From Bradysia coprophila (lineage: Eukaryota; Arthropoda; Insecta; Diptera; Sciaridae): a stretch of 64,000 bases of DNA. Position 1 is the first letter of the stretch. Each line of letters begins with the position of its first letter. The stretch covers positions 6,944,001-7,008,000 of the forward strand of contig NW_023503374.1 of the NCBI RefSeq assembly GCF_014529535.1, read 5' to 3'. The notes under the pieces were generated by a model. That model was given only the letters and a program-made list of their open reading frames with translations, was not told the DNA's origin and did not search any database. Positions 51,101 to 59,310 of this stretch are shown piece after piece. Made by a program: the position numbers and the translations under genes.

Positions 51101-53403
51101 GTTTTTGTAAGCGAACACCACTGCAGTTATTGTGGAATTTTCACCTTTTTTTAGACAAATGAATTTGAAACTGGTATGCCTACAGTAAAATTTAAAATAA
51201 GAAACGAATGTGGTGTTTTCATTGTGTATATTTATCTTATGAACCTTTTACTTTTACGTGTGATCTGGAATGGAAAACAATAAACCGAAATTTAAATTTC
51301 ATTTGCGCTTAAATATATGCACCGATCTTAATTGGTATTGATTTAATTCACAAAATTTCATTAAATTAATAAAAATTAATGACATGCCTCAACCTTAACC
51401 TGCATATAATATACCATTCATACGATAATGAGAATAGAGTGTCACAGAATCCTTAATCAAAATGGATTGAGTTTTAAATGATTGACACTAAATCCCTAAG
51501 TGTTTCAATAAAAAAAGAAAACCAACGTAATATATTCAACGATCAACCACGCAATACATTCGTTATTGACTATACTACGAGCTAAATAAATTACTCAGCT
51601 TAACCTCCAATTAACCTGCACTCGAGTAAAGAAATGGCAAATTGTACCTAAATTGACGGAGTAAAATTTATTTCTAAATAATTTTCTTATTTACCGAATA
51701 CAGCACAGTCGTTTCATTCCAAATGGAAATTATATTCCACTTCAGATGATGACTAACGAAATGTACAATTTTCTTCCATGCAATCAAAAAAGATGAAACG
51801 GAAATAGCCTCACTCGCATTAAGAGTTTTGTTTAAATTTAACTTTGGTTTCAGTTTGACGGTTTAGTGTTTTTTAGCACAACCAGTCAGAACCTCACAGA
51901 TGCTGTCTGTTTTTAGAATTACCACAATTTTAACACTTTTCAGTTATAAAATTTATGTAATTAGGCTTTCACTAATTTATTGAACGAGAAATTCATAATC
52001 ATAAGCATTACAACGTGCAAATAACACTTAGAATGCTCGTTAAAAATATCAATTATCAATTTGTAAAATTGATTCTAATTTCTCACTCAGATACATTCGA
52101 GATTATGTTTTTAAAATGTGAAGTAACATTCCGAGTCTGATTAGGTGATGAAAAATGTTGTATATACAGAATTTCGTTTTTGATTTACTCTGTAATTGAT
52201 TCGATCTTTAAATACCGGAAGTTAGGCTCTGGTATTCGTTTTAATGTTCTATCTATTTATGGAGTCGATTTAAGAAAAAAAAACATTTATGTTTAGTGTA
52301 CCAGGGACAGAATATAAAAAAAGACAGGAGACGATAATTTGTCTTAAGAGTAGTCAATGATTTCTCAACCTTTCAGAGACGGAGAGCATGCACATCTTCA
52401 TTTATGCTAAGAATTTGGTTTATTGTTTGATGCAAAATGATTTACTGTATAAAACCACAAACAGATCATCGCTTATTTTAGTCGTACTGTCGATTACAGA
52501 TATGACTGAAAACTTAACCGTATAACCCAATCCAATAATAAATGGGTAATTTAAGCCAGACATCCTATTCGCTTTGTGTCTTCTTTTTATTTTTTGCAAC
52601 TCTCGGGACTGTCATATGAAATTCGTAAACAGGTTCGTTTCACTTTATTATTTAATAAATGTTCTTACTCGAATGACCATGAAATTAGCATACCATCGAG
52701 CTCAGAAACTGGAATTTTTGTTCTTTTGACTTTCTTTTTCGTTAATCGAATTCCAATTGGTTCTTCACAATTAAGGCCATTAATAAAGCGGTTACCCATG
52801 TGTTATCAACAACTACGACAACAAAAAAGTGTTGAGGTCTGGCTAGTGTTCTCTTATTATAACAACATGTTTCGCAAAACAATTGAAGTAAAAGATTTTG
52901 TATCAAGCACAAGGCCTTACTTTAACAGAAGAAGTACTAGATTTACTGATTCTGATACGATTTCTGTTTGTAAAATATAGTAAAACAAACGACTTCAACG
53001 ACTGTAACGAAAACGAATCGATTAATTACTTTTTGCAGAGATAATTTCGTATTCCATCTGGGCTGACGAATAATACAATATTAATATCGCGAAACCAATA
53101 TGGAAATTCTGCAGAAATATTTCATTAATAAAATTGAATTTGTGTACAAAGCCACAAACATTTTTTTCCTTCAAATAATGTCAACCGACCATATGGTCGA
53201 TACGGCGAATTATAAATTATTTGGATTTTACAAGTGAAAAAAAAATCGTTTCACAGTTGCTTACCAACATAAAAAAACATAAAAAATGATAATCTTACTT
53301 GATGAGTATTGTTAACTGCCACTGTCGGCATTTCATAGACTGTTTTCATACTCCATCCCAAATTTGGTATACTGCCAATGCTCAAAACCGAATTTAAAAC
53401 CAT
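21021..53403 (-). CDS. Patronin: Patronin (CAMSAP), microtubule minus-end-binding protein (26 coding exons, 1682 aa)
   Basis: Coding exons in order: 53299-53403, 47860-48171, 47679-47767, 47450-47582, 47237-47386, 47076-47176, 45791-45894, 43859-44002, 35276-35356, 34639-34761, 33832-33894, 33376-33655, 33105-33316, 32870-33036, 31227-31325, 30952-31044, 29866-30891, 29619-29808, 29286-29548, 28779-29217, 28537-28614, 28292-28363, 25287-25391, 23750-23941, 23247-23529, 21021-21165. All junctions are GT-AG and phases agree, giving 5049 bases. Order: N-terminal region, CAMSAP-type CH domain, short coiled coil (KLSAIRMKLEE), Gln-rich linker, charged coiled coil, C-terminal CKK domain. Known role: caps and stabilises non-centrosomal microtubule minus ends. 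The first exon is inferred only from its matching phase-0 donor; another start exon may exist. Two other genes are nested in intron 8. Confidence 0.95.
21493..21661. mobile_element. palindromic MITE with about 9-bp direct flanks
   Basis: The left arm AGAGAAATGATAAGTTGGTA, then CGCCTGTGG and GGATGACAGCTG, is repeated inverted on the right up to TTATCATTTCTCT. The arms are about 65 bp with a few mismatches, around a 40-bp loop. GGGAGACAG occurs just before and directly after the element, consistent with a target-site duplication. Confidence 0.75.
22199..22577. mobile_element. inverted-repeat element, about 380 bp
   Basis: The left end ATCTGTCAGTTTTTCTATTT and the right end AAATAGAAAAACTGACAGAT are exact inverses. 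The arms continue through TTTTGGTCCAAAATG and AATCGATTCCAA on both sides. The left arm carries about 20 extra bases missing from the right arm. There is no coding frame. Confidence 0.75.
22847..23051. mobile_element. degenerate MITE of the TTTTAGAAACGGC family, copy c
   Basis: Starts CTTAGATACGGC and ends GCCGTTTCTATAATG, with AGATAGCAGATACATA near the right end. The ends are diverged but their order and spacing match copies a and d. A further lone end (CTTTTAGAAACGGC) lies at about 23117-23130. Confidence 0.55.
23247..23529 (-). CDS. Patronin: Patronin CKK domain, main exon (exon 25)
   Basis: The exon begins GPKLYKQPATKSNRG and contains FCVFPGIVNREAKQKVLEK, HFLVLFRDAGCQFRALYSY and MFDKFFK. 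These are the signature stretches of the CKK fold that binds between tubulin dimers at microtubule minus ends. The domain is completed by exon 26. Confidence 0.96.
23942..25286. other. Patronin intron 23; no gene
   Basis: AT-rich. A partial relative of the TTTTAGAAACGGC element lies at about 24640-24820 (GTGGCAACGATAACGAAAAT, later TTGAAGTAATAGATT). Nothing else is supported. Confidence 0.5.
25790..26170. repeat. dispersed repeat related to the SINE-like element at 44490-44900
   Basis: On the minus strand it gives CCTCAGCCATCACACATGTA, then AAATTCAAATTGGTGTCA, close to CCTCAGCCGTCATACACTGT and AAATCCAAATTGGTGTGA at 44590-44630 on the plus strand. A second inverted copy of the CCAATTT/AAATTGG segment lies near 25830, so the element has internal symmetry. 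No tRNA-like head is visible in this copy. Confidence 0.5.
27702..27898. mobile_element. MITE of the TTTTAGAAACGGC family, copy d
   Basis: Starts AACCTTTTAGAAACGGCTAA followed by TCATCTGCTATTGACAACGA, and ends CCCGTTTATAAAAGGTT. The interior has the family phrases AATGAAGTACAAGATTT and AGAAGAAGTAATAGATT. It is full length at about 197 bp. Confidence 0.75.
28779..29217 (-). CDS. Patronin: Patronin charged coiled-coil exon (exon 20)
   Basis: This exon encodes EMERKKEKIMLLSLQRRQQQ, then about 60 residues of alternating Glu and Arg/Lys, a long single helix or coiled coil. It then gives a Ser-rich stretch with RPRPKTI and KKGSNTNLT. It corresponds to the coiled-coil region preceding the CKK domain in CAMSAPs. 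The donor is GTACGT and the end phase is 1. Confidence 0.94.
29866..30891 (-). CDS. Patronin: Patronin large Gln-rich linker exon (exon 17)
   Basis: The largest coding exon, 342 codons, phase 0 at both ends. It opens with a helical stretch (SIAIMNSNLKDIQQDIHRL), passes into a Gln/Ala-rich run, then a long low-complexity Pro/Gln/Tyr/Asn linker, and ends ITSGKLTYRIPSPTRPS, a conserved phrase just before the next exon in the family. The linker is the fast-evolving part of CAMSAP proteins. Confidence 0.93.
31326..32869. other. Patronin intron 14; two MITE remnants
   Basis: No coding sequence. TTTTAGAAACGGC-family remnants are at about 31978-32115 (one end, TTAGAAACGGCTAGTCATCT) and 32305-32472 (both ends, TTTAGAAACAGC and GATAAGCCGTTCCTAAAAAG). 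Confidence 0.5.
35937..36296 (-). pseudogene. chimeric open frame: unknown exon, SLC36 transporter fragment, basic tail
   Basis: An open frame of about 120 codons on the minus strand has three parts. The upstream part, within the 192-bp repeat unit, reads FRKSQINGSISIPAERPYGH then GWTVHITDF, which I do not recognise. The middle part, ETPEDFRGPFGVFNTGMVIV then LYTAVGFF, matches a transmembrane stretch of SLC36/pathetic-type amino-acid transporters. After GFF, where the transporter would continue with a glycine-rich loop, the sequence changes to a Lys/Arg-rich tail (RRYVSLLARGSTKRAKLLEI) and stops. No ATG is obvious at the start. It is best read as a rearranged fragment, although it could be an exon of a spliced chimeric gene. 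Confidence 0.55.
36178..36859. repeat. 192-bp tandem repeat, 3.55 copies, essentially identical
   Basis: Copies start at 36178, 36370, 36562 and 36754, each beginning GTGAAGTCCGTAATATGCAC. The last copy stops at the word GGCTCCCC, where the sequence changes. By eye I find no differences between copies, so the amplification is recent or an assembly artefact. Each unit carries the minus-strand coding phrase ISIPAERPYGHLGW. Confidence 0.9.
36923..37132 (-). other. overlapping open frame downstream of the chromodomain gene
   Basis: A second minus-strand frame overlaps the last 55 bases of the chromodomain-protease gene and continues about 50 codons past its stop. The residues are polar (LGANQDYTTSPNQFGHRPTD). 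It could be an alternative C terminus reached by splicing or frameshifting, or chance. There is no direct evidence of use. Confidence 0.2.
37077..38716 (-). CDS. chromodomain protein with ULP1/adenain-like cysteine-protease signature (2 exons, 517 aa), nested in Patronin intron 8
   Basis: Exons 38494-38716 (ATG at 38716) and 37077-38407 join in phase 1 across an 86-bp intron with GTATGT and AAATAG ends. Residues 1-90 are acidic and 90-115 are basic, a possible nuclear signal. Residues 189-240 fit a chromodomain: FYVEAIF, EWYVVIWLGWP, then T-x-EPLSSV, with aromatic residues at cage positions. Near the C terminus His419 (ETHFGVLVV), Glu442 (FWFEPR), Gln476 (FGTQ) and Cys482 (SHDCVYKSM) follow the catalytic order of ULP1/SENP and adenovirus-type proteases, with the typical six-residue Gln-to-Cys spacing. 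Such enzymes cut SUMO/ubiquitin-like proteins or viral polyproteins; activity here is inference. It is divergent from the 39377 gene. I recognise no orthologue. Confidence 0.7.
38717..39376. promoter_or_regulatory. shared intergenic promoter region of the divergent nested pair
   Basis: The two start codons face apart across 660 bp. A TATAAA within GTGTATATAAAATAAAACG at about 39207-39225 is 150 bases before the plus-strand ATG, well placed for a TATA-driven start near 39240. No equally good TATA is visible for the minus-strand gene. Shared control of the pair is an inference from the head-to-head layout. Confidence 0.4.
39377..41795 (+). CDS. coiled-coil, acidic, zinc-finger protein of unknown family (3 exons, 619 aa), nested in Patronin intron 8
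   Basis: Exons 39377-39753, 40232-40423 and 40505-41795, both junctions phase 2 (GGTAAAT and AAGTAAGT donors, TTTTACAG acceptors), TAA at 41793-41795. Residues 1-125 are helical and charged, a probable coiled coil. Exon 2 and the start of exon 3 begin with nearly the same words (RPADP, then PVTANR) and share upstream intron sequence. The middle is very acidic, with SDEMDD repeated. Two zinc-finger-like motifs follow: CLFCEANVPTQRQKMHEASH and CPKCPIVFFSF with a later H and CH. The C-terminal 230 residues are basic and unrecognised. No orthologue is recognised; the pairing with the chromodomain-protease gene is the only functional hint. Confidence 0.7.
41892..42352 (-). pseudogene. SLC36 (pathetic-like) amino-acid transporter, N-terminal fragment, truncated
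   Basis: Three exon-like segments join in phase: 42262-42352, 42078-42203 and 41892-42010, with intact GT-AG introns of 58 and 67 bp. They encode IQPIPRPDLRTSPESALVDV, then HPTSNLDTLIHLLKG, then GNIGTGILAMPDAFKNAGLY and GAICTHCM, the start and first membrane segment of a proton-coupled amino-acid transporter. The frame then stops (TGA at 41892-41894) where the next helix should follow. The expected initiator codon reads TTG at 42350-42352. No other transporter exons follow until the unrelated-order fragment at 35937-36296, so this copy is broken. It is a fragment, not a working gene. Confidence 0.75.
42449..42472. repeat. overlapping GTGATCAC palindromes
   Basis: The run GTGATCACGTGATCACGTG holds two CACGTG E-box cores and three TGATCA cores in tandem. 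It may be a short simple repeat or a binding cluster for bHLH factors; nothing else supports regulation. Confidence 0.4.
42838..42858. repeat. CT dinucleotide microsatellite
   Basis: About nine CT units in a row after CACACCCC, within a Patronin intron. Confidence 0.85.
44490..44900 (+). mobile_element. tRNA-headed SINE-like element
   Basis: A pol III-like head has GTGGACCGAGTGATAGACAT (A-box-like, about 44505) and GGTTCGAAGCC (a near-consensus B box, 44544-44554) about 35 bases apart, as in a Ser/Leu-type tRNA. The body contains inverted segments (CCAAATTGGTGTGAAAATGA at about 44620, and an inverted relative at about 44830-44850). The body is shared with the repeat at 25790-26170. Confidence 0.55.
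45791..48171 (-). CDS. Patronin: Patronin CH-domain exon cluster (exons 2-7)
   Basis: Exon 2 gives ARQRASVKWILSKAFNNRVP after a CTTGCAG acceptor. Exons 3-7 supply the calponin-homology fold, with recognisable pieces SHACAALKKRI, RDLCDGVCLAFLIAYYCPK, NFSQKHLPYSVFHMTP, DITYMRG and LFEIHPTKCVCYPGMD. Introns are short (about 90-110 bp) except 45895-47075, which fits a conserved, tightly packed block. Residues correspond to about 36-331 of the predicted protein. Nothing is broken in this block. Confidence 0.95.
45895..47075. other. Patronin intron 6; nothing supported
   Basis: AT-rich sequence. A faint relative of the TTTTAGAAACGGC interior lies near 46930-47030. No gene. Confidence 0.45.
49210..49390. 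mobile_element. palindromic MITE with TA target duplication
   Basis: Starts CACTGACAAAAAAGTTTCGA and ends TCGAAACTTTTTTGTCAGTG, exact inverses, flanked by TA on both sides. A second inverted pair, ACTTTGTCTCCAGGTAATCT, lies inside. The TA duplication and CACTG ends suggest a Tc1/mariner-type source. Confidence 0.8.
49535..49645. repeat. minisatellite of AAAATTGAGAAA-type units
   Basis: About nine imperfect units of ATTGAGAAAA/ATTGAAAAA in a row. The apparent Phe-rich minus-strand frames across it come from the repeat. Confidence 0.8.
52775..52977. mobile_element. MITE remnant, TTTTAGAAACGGC family
   Basis: The interior phrases GTTATCAACAACTACGACAA, TTGAAGTAAAAGATTTTGTA and AGAAGAAGTACTAGATTTAC match copies d and 63180-63360. 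The ends have decayed (AAAGCGGTTACC). Confidence 0.55.
53299..53403 (-). CDS. Patronin: candidate Patronin first coding exon
   Basis: The ATG at 53403 begins MVLNSVLSIGSIPNLGWSMK and the exon ends TVAVNNTHQ before a GTAAGA donor, in the phase 0 needed by exon 2. Two internal ATGs could also start. Use as a first exon is inferred from the splice fit only. Patronin is known for alternative N termini, and another start exon may lie elsewhere. Confidence 0.5.
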
Positions 53404-56400
53404 ATTTTGGTCAGTTTTATTTTCGCTTTGATGAATACACAAGAAGAAAAAACGAATGGCTTTTTTACATCAAAAAACTATCACCGTTGTCGTAAAACAT
53501 TTCATTCAAAACAATTTCGATGGAAATAACTTCTTGTCTCGCAGTTCATTTCGCATTATTCACAAATAATTTGAATATTTTCGGTCCTTTATCTTCAATA
53601 AAAGTTTAAAACGCGGAATTCATGTACGACGTACGTCTTCCCTGAACGCTATAAGACGCCTGGCTAAATCATTGAATTTTGTTGAATTATTATTACTGTA
53701 TTGATTTCCTCTTTTGTACATTTCAAGTACAGTGCAATAAATTGGATTTATAACCGCATAACTTCCAACGTTCATTACACACTCATATCTATTAGATTCT
53801 CAAGTTAAAATGTGAAGTTTTGTTTCGCAAAAAATGGCAAAAATATGCCTGCCAGATTATTATTCAGTGAAGAATATTTATTCAGCTAAAATTCAAATGT
53901 CTAAGCAAATGTGTTACATCATACCACTAGATAATGTATAATGGTGTTTCGAGTTAAGTGGAGGTAATTGGATTTTGAGATAATGCTTGAGCTTGAGCAT
54001 ATGGCAGAATTTATAGGAAAAAAGTCGGATTTATTTGAATAGTTTTATTATTCAGACCTTACCGGTACATACAGCAAGAACGAATGGAATTTTTGAATGT
54101 TTTATGCAAAAAAACAGCGAAAAAGAATAAATTATGGAAAAATATGAAATCATGAATTGAGATTCGTGCGTGCAACGCAACGTACACAGTAAGCTCAATA
54201 ATTTGAGACGAAAAAGACAAGGAATTTTCATGAAATTCTTTGTTGGTTTTTGTATTCAATTATCATTGAGTGAGCTTATACCTGTTGACGTCACTAGAAG
54301 AAAATCAATTCTTTGGTTCATTTCGAGCCGAATGCAAGGGTTGCCATAACGAGTTTTTCATACTTGTGGCCAGAAAATGTTTTATTTTCGGGCTTGCTAA
54401 AAACAGAACCAGATTTTCGCATTTTCCGATGGCAAACATAAAAAGCACTGTACTGTCTCTCTGTACGTGTTCAAAGTGTCGGTTATAGGGCAATTCGCTG
54501 AACTGTCAACTTGGGACACTTGGTAAGAGGATCTAACTCGACACAAATGTTTTGTTCTTGTCAAGTTAGATTTTTCTTAGAAAAATACTAAGTCTCCCAG
54601 AAATAGGTAGCTCGCCAAGGGATCTGTAGTCTCACACAAAAAATATTCCAGCGAGACCGTGCTTTCGTGTTTTTCAAAGGTAATGATATGAGATCCGTCA
54701 CTTTCTCTTCTAGTACTTCGGTGAAGGATGCAAATATTTGCGAAGCAAACTCTTTTTATCACCTCGTAATCTCAAGTAATTGACAATGTCAAGCATACTC
54801 GCAGCATGTCATTTATTATTTCTAAAAAACGCATTATCTCAAAAATTACTTGCAATTTACTTGATACATAAGAAATATAAATAATTGTCAGACATTAAGG
54901 TAATACGCAAGATATGCTCGTATGTAAACTGCTGTACGGTGACCCATTTTTTGCTTGGCTTTGATCTAACTGGAGTGATTAAATCTGAATGTATGAATCT
55001 ATTCGTGCCGCACAGAAATTAGAGCTAATTGAAGAACGTTCGTTTTAGATCAAAGATAGGATTTTATGTAATTATTGAAAGACGTTAGATTTCACAATAT
55101 TTTGGTCGGACACGTAAATAAGAAACGAGTGAAAAAAAAAGTTTAGTTTTAATTTGATCAGTTAATTAACGCAGTCGCACATTAAACCTGATTAAAATTG
55201 AAATACGTTTCCAACAGATACATGATCGTAGGCGTCGTATAATTTAAATTTATTTTAAGGTTATCCGAATCAACTCATTTATAATTTCCAAACACTATAA
55301 TGCACTATGCGTTTCAAAAACGAGATTTGATTTTTCGTTTTGAATTCTATTTTGAATTTAATTCAATTTTTGTTAGTTCATTAAGAACGGGGCAACTCTC
55401 TCATTTACTTAAAATACAACATTAACGCAGCATATCATTTTCAACGTGAACTGTAACCTTTCGGAACACAAAATTTATTACGAAGAACACGCGTTGAAGT
55501 CGTTTTACATAAATTTTGCTGGTATAACCGTAGCATTTGCCATTGCAGGTCAATAACCAGTAAGAAATTTCACACCACTTGATTTTTGAAAAACACTTTT
55601 CCCTTTCCAAGTAATTTGTAGTCTTACAATTTACTTTGCACTGTAATCCCAGAGACAGTTGAAAAAGTTAATTCTGTTTGAACTGCAACACAATTCACAT
55701 AAATCAAGTTTAACCGAAAAAAAAACAAATTTCACTTTCAATCGAATTTCCCTATAATGGAAAGACACGGAAAGTCAATATTTTACAAACTGTTTTTCAA
55801 ATAGATTGCTCAAAGCTTCGACTCTATGTTGTTATAACCGACCGATTGGTAGGTTTTTTTTCGTATTTAAATCGTATGGCGCGCGCTATTTTACCTCCAA
55901 CTATCTGGTTAGGAGTGCAGATACATACTAATGTTAAACAACACTCAGCAATATTATCTGAAAAAACGGTCGTGCATACACTTGAGAAGGTTGGTTAATC
56001 TGTCTTCAAAGTATATGGTTGGATTGGAATTGAGTATATTTAATATAACGAACAAGAGAATCGTATATGAATTTATAGTAAAGGAAAATAAAAACTTTAA
56101 AATACGAACTTGTGTACTTGAATTGTAATCGAAATAAATTATTTTTTTCTTTTTATTATTATTTTCAAATGGAGTATAGAGACTTGATTGACTATTATAC
56201 GTTACAGTATTGTGGCTAAAACTATTATATTATTGTGGAATGTAACAGTTTAACTTATTAACGTACTTATATAAACATAAGCCAAGAGATGAATCTTAAA
56301 TTTTTACATTTTATTCAGAATGCTGCACAGCCATACAACCATCAGTGTAATATTAAACGAAGAAAAGAGAAGTTTTTCAGTTCGCTGTAAGATGGTTGTT

Positions 56401-59232
56401 GTTATGTGAGTGATTTAATTACAGCCGTTTTCATGATATGAAGAGAAAAAAATTTTATCTGAATGAAATTGTTATTAAGATAAAAATAAAAATTTGCATC
56501 GATGATTTTTCCATGGATGGATGGTTTTCTAGAGCTATAGCTGCAAGAGGTTTGTAAGAAATGATGAATCGTATTGATGGAATATCTCAGAATATATGAA
56601 CCACGATGTGAACGTATTATTATTTGCAAAGAAAAAGATTAATCGGAAAGCTACAGTTTTCTGTTAGATACGAAGCCGTCAGTTAAAGCATGCGAAGTCA
56701 AAATGTTGATTCAGCGCACGGCACGAGAGCAGGTATATGAGATAAATGAAATTTATGGTCGATTCAATATCCGAAAAAGGTCTGAGAATTTGAACCGTGC
56801 GTGATCTGTTTTGTTATTAAATTTCATTAATCAGGCAATGGTAATGAATCCGAGTGAAAAGAAATTGACTTTTGACTATTAGTTCATGATGGAAAGTATT
56901 TTTTGAATGAGTACATCAAAAGGAATGAATGGTTGTGATGGTTTGATGGTCAAGGCGATTTTACAAGGTTTTTTAGGGAACATTTTCTAAATAAATCTGT
57001 GTTTGAAGCAAATATAATTTGTTATCAACAGATACGACAAAACAATAATTGAGCACAACCAAGTGTTCGGTTTTAAAGTAAAAAGTTTGTTAAAACTAAT
57101 GAAGTAACATCTCTTGAATATATTTAGATCAAATGAAGTACTAGATTGGATAATTCTATTTATTAACGATCAGGTCTTCGCAACCGTGAGAGAGCATTTA
57201 TGGGAAAAATCATGCAAAAATATTGTCGTTAAAGCTTCTTCGCATTTGTTAAACGTTACTGATAAATTGATTCACCATGAAGTATTCATTGAACTTAGAT
57301 TTTCAAACCTAGAAAACGTTTAAAACTTCCTGAACATCACTCATGTTCATTACTTAAAGTCAAAGACACTACATATCTCCCTGTGCAATCTACCTCAATT
57401 AAGCCGAAGAGGTTTTGTCACTCGTTACATGTCGCTATAAATTATATCGCCGTAAATTATCTACTTGATTATAGAGAAGTGCTAAGCATTATACGCCAAC
57501 GATTAAACATGATGTTCGTTTCACTATTCACTTTACTCAGTTCGAAGACTTATTATCACCTACTGAAATCGTTATACTATATATCATACATTCTCGATCA
57601 TCTCTCACATTAATCATTTTGCTATCCGCTACTGAAGAGGTAACAAAGGTATTAATTACAGTACCTGTGAATTACAAGTGACGATGAGAATTTTGTGTTT
57701 GAGTGGTATTAGTGGTTGAATTGGCAATTAAGAAAATGGTTAAGACTGGAAGACCCCTAGGCCGTAGTATCATCAGCAGCTACCTCTTTAAGTTATTGGA
57801 TATAGTTTCATCCTATCATTAAAAGAGTAAGTAAAAAGAAATAAATTAGAAAGTTTCTAAAGATCAATCTGACGATTTATAGTCCGTCTTCATTAGCGCG
57901 ACGTGTATAGGCAATAATTCTTTACTGCACAAAATCGCCCGAATCATACAGACATTTCATAGCATAATCGAAACCAGATCAAAACGAATACCATCGGATT
58001 AATTGCTTTTTATTGGAACCGAATGCATCAGTAGGTAGACTTTTGAAATTATCATCACGGTTGTTTTACAGAGACGCAGTCGAGTACAATTGTTCAGGAA
58101 TTAAATCGTAACGAATCGATTAGTTGTGGCTTGGTGAACGCAGTGGAGTTTATATATTGAGATCATTTAATCTGTTCGAGCTGTACTCTCGTCGGTCAAG
58201 AATTCTTTCCTCTGTTATATAAAGCTCATCGTTTCAAGGTTAACAATCTTCCACAATTAGGTAAAAAAAATGGTTGAACTTCTGTAATTTACGAAAACTG
58301 AACATGGTAATAACAAATATAATTAACATTAGTGTGTATACTGTTCCATCCACATCATCAATCATTGAAACGCAACATAAGAGAAAAATCGTATTCACGG
58401 TCGATCTACAAAAGAATTAATAAAATAGCAAAAATGTTGGGCAAACATTTTTGCGTTTAACTTAAGAATTAACATCGTAAACAATTTTCAGCAAACCGAC
58501 GAGTACGTAAACATATATAGATAGATGTATACCGACCGACTAAACATCATCAGTGATCGCGAAACACTTGTGATGTGATGGTAGGTACCGAGTTTGTATT
58601 ATAGTGTACAAAAGTAACGACAAAATTCAAAGAATAATCTGATCGTGTCTGATAAATGTAAATAGCAAAAGCAAAGTTTCTCCGACGAAAATATTTATTT
58701 CTGCGTTTTTAAATTAAAATATGAGCAACGAACACACCCACAGGTTCATGTTAAAAACATTTTTTTTCTTATTTAATAATTTCATAAAAGTTAATGTTAT
58801 GGACGGCGGACATATGGTTGAGGCCTGGCATTGTGCATATATATAAGGTGTATAGCTTCATAAGTGGATAAATGTATTTCAATGAGTTATATTTACAAAA
58901 TTATTACTTAATGTTTTGGTAAATAGGAAATTGACAGATAATTTAACGAAAAGTAAATTGGTTTGTGGAAGTGCAGATGAAGGATTTTGAATAAGTTTTT
59001 TTTGTGGAACAATGCAACATGGTATGTACACCTAGAAGTGAATTAATTTAGATAACAAATCGACGATGTCATAATATAAAAATAGCACAAGAAGGCGAGG
59101 AATTAGCAGAACGAGAAATGATTCTTCAACAAAACATCAAAAAATTCTTCATTGATGAAAGAATTGGTTTTCGGAGACTGTAAAAAACGCAAATAAAAAA
59201 CACTGACTGCGTTATTTGGATGAGACACTACA

Positions 59233-59310
59233 GCTGTGACAGCTATTGTAGATTACCTGGAGACAAAGTGACCTGCTACATGTAAGATTTGCATTTCTTT
59301 TTTGTCAGTG
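59233..59310. mobile_element. truncated relative of the 49210-49390 MITE
   Basis: Contains ACAGCTATTGTAGATTACCT followed by GGAGACAAAGT, and ends CTTTTTTGTCAGTG, matching the right half of the intact element. The left half is missing. Confidence 0.65.

Larger units (their letters stand above)
48172..53298. other. Patronin first coding intron (5.1 kb); repeats only
   Basis: It contains the palindrome 49210-49390, the GAGAAAAATTG minisatellite 49535-49645, and TTTTAGAAACGGC-family remnants at about 49730-49850 and 52775-52977. A 134-codon frame at 52576-52980 overlaps the last remnant and is not a gene. No alternative Patronin first exon with a matching phase-0 donor was found here. Confidence 0.5.

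Noticed and set aside
52576..52980. 134-codon plus-strand frame
   Set aside because: Its second half is a TTTTAGAAACGGC-family MITE remnant.
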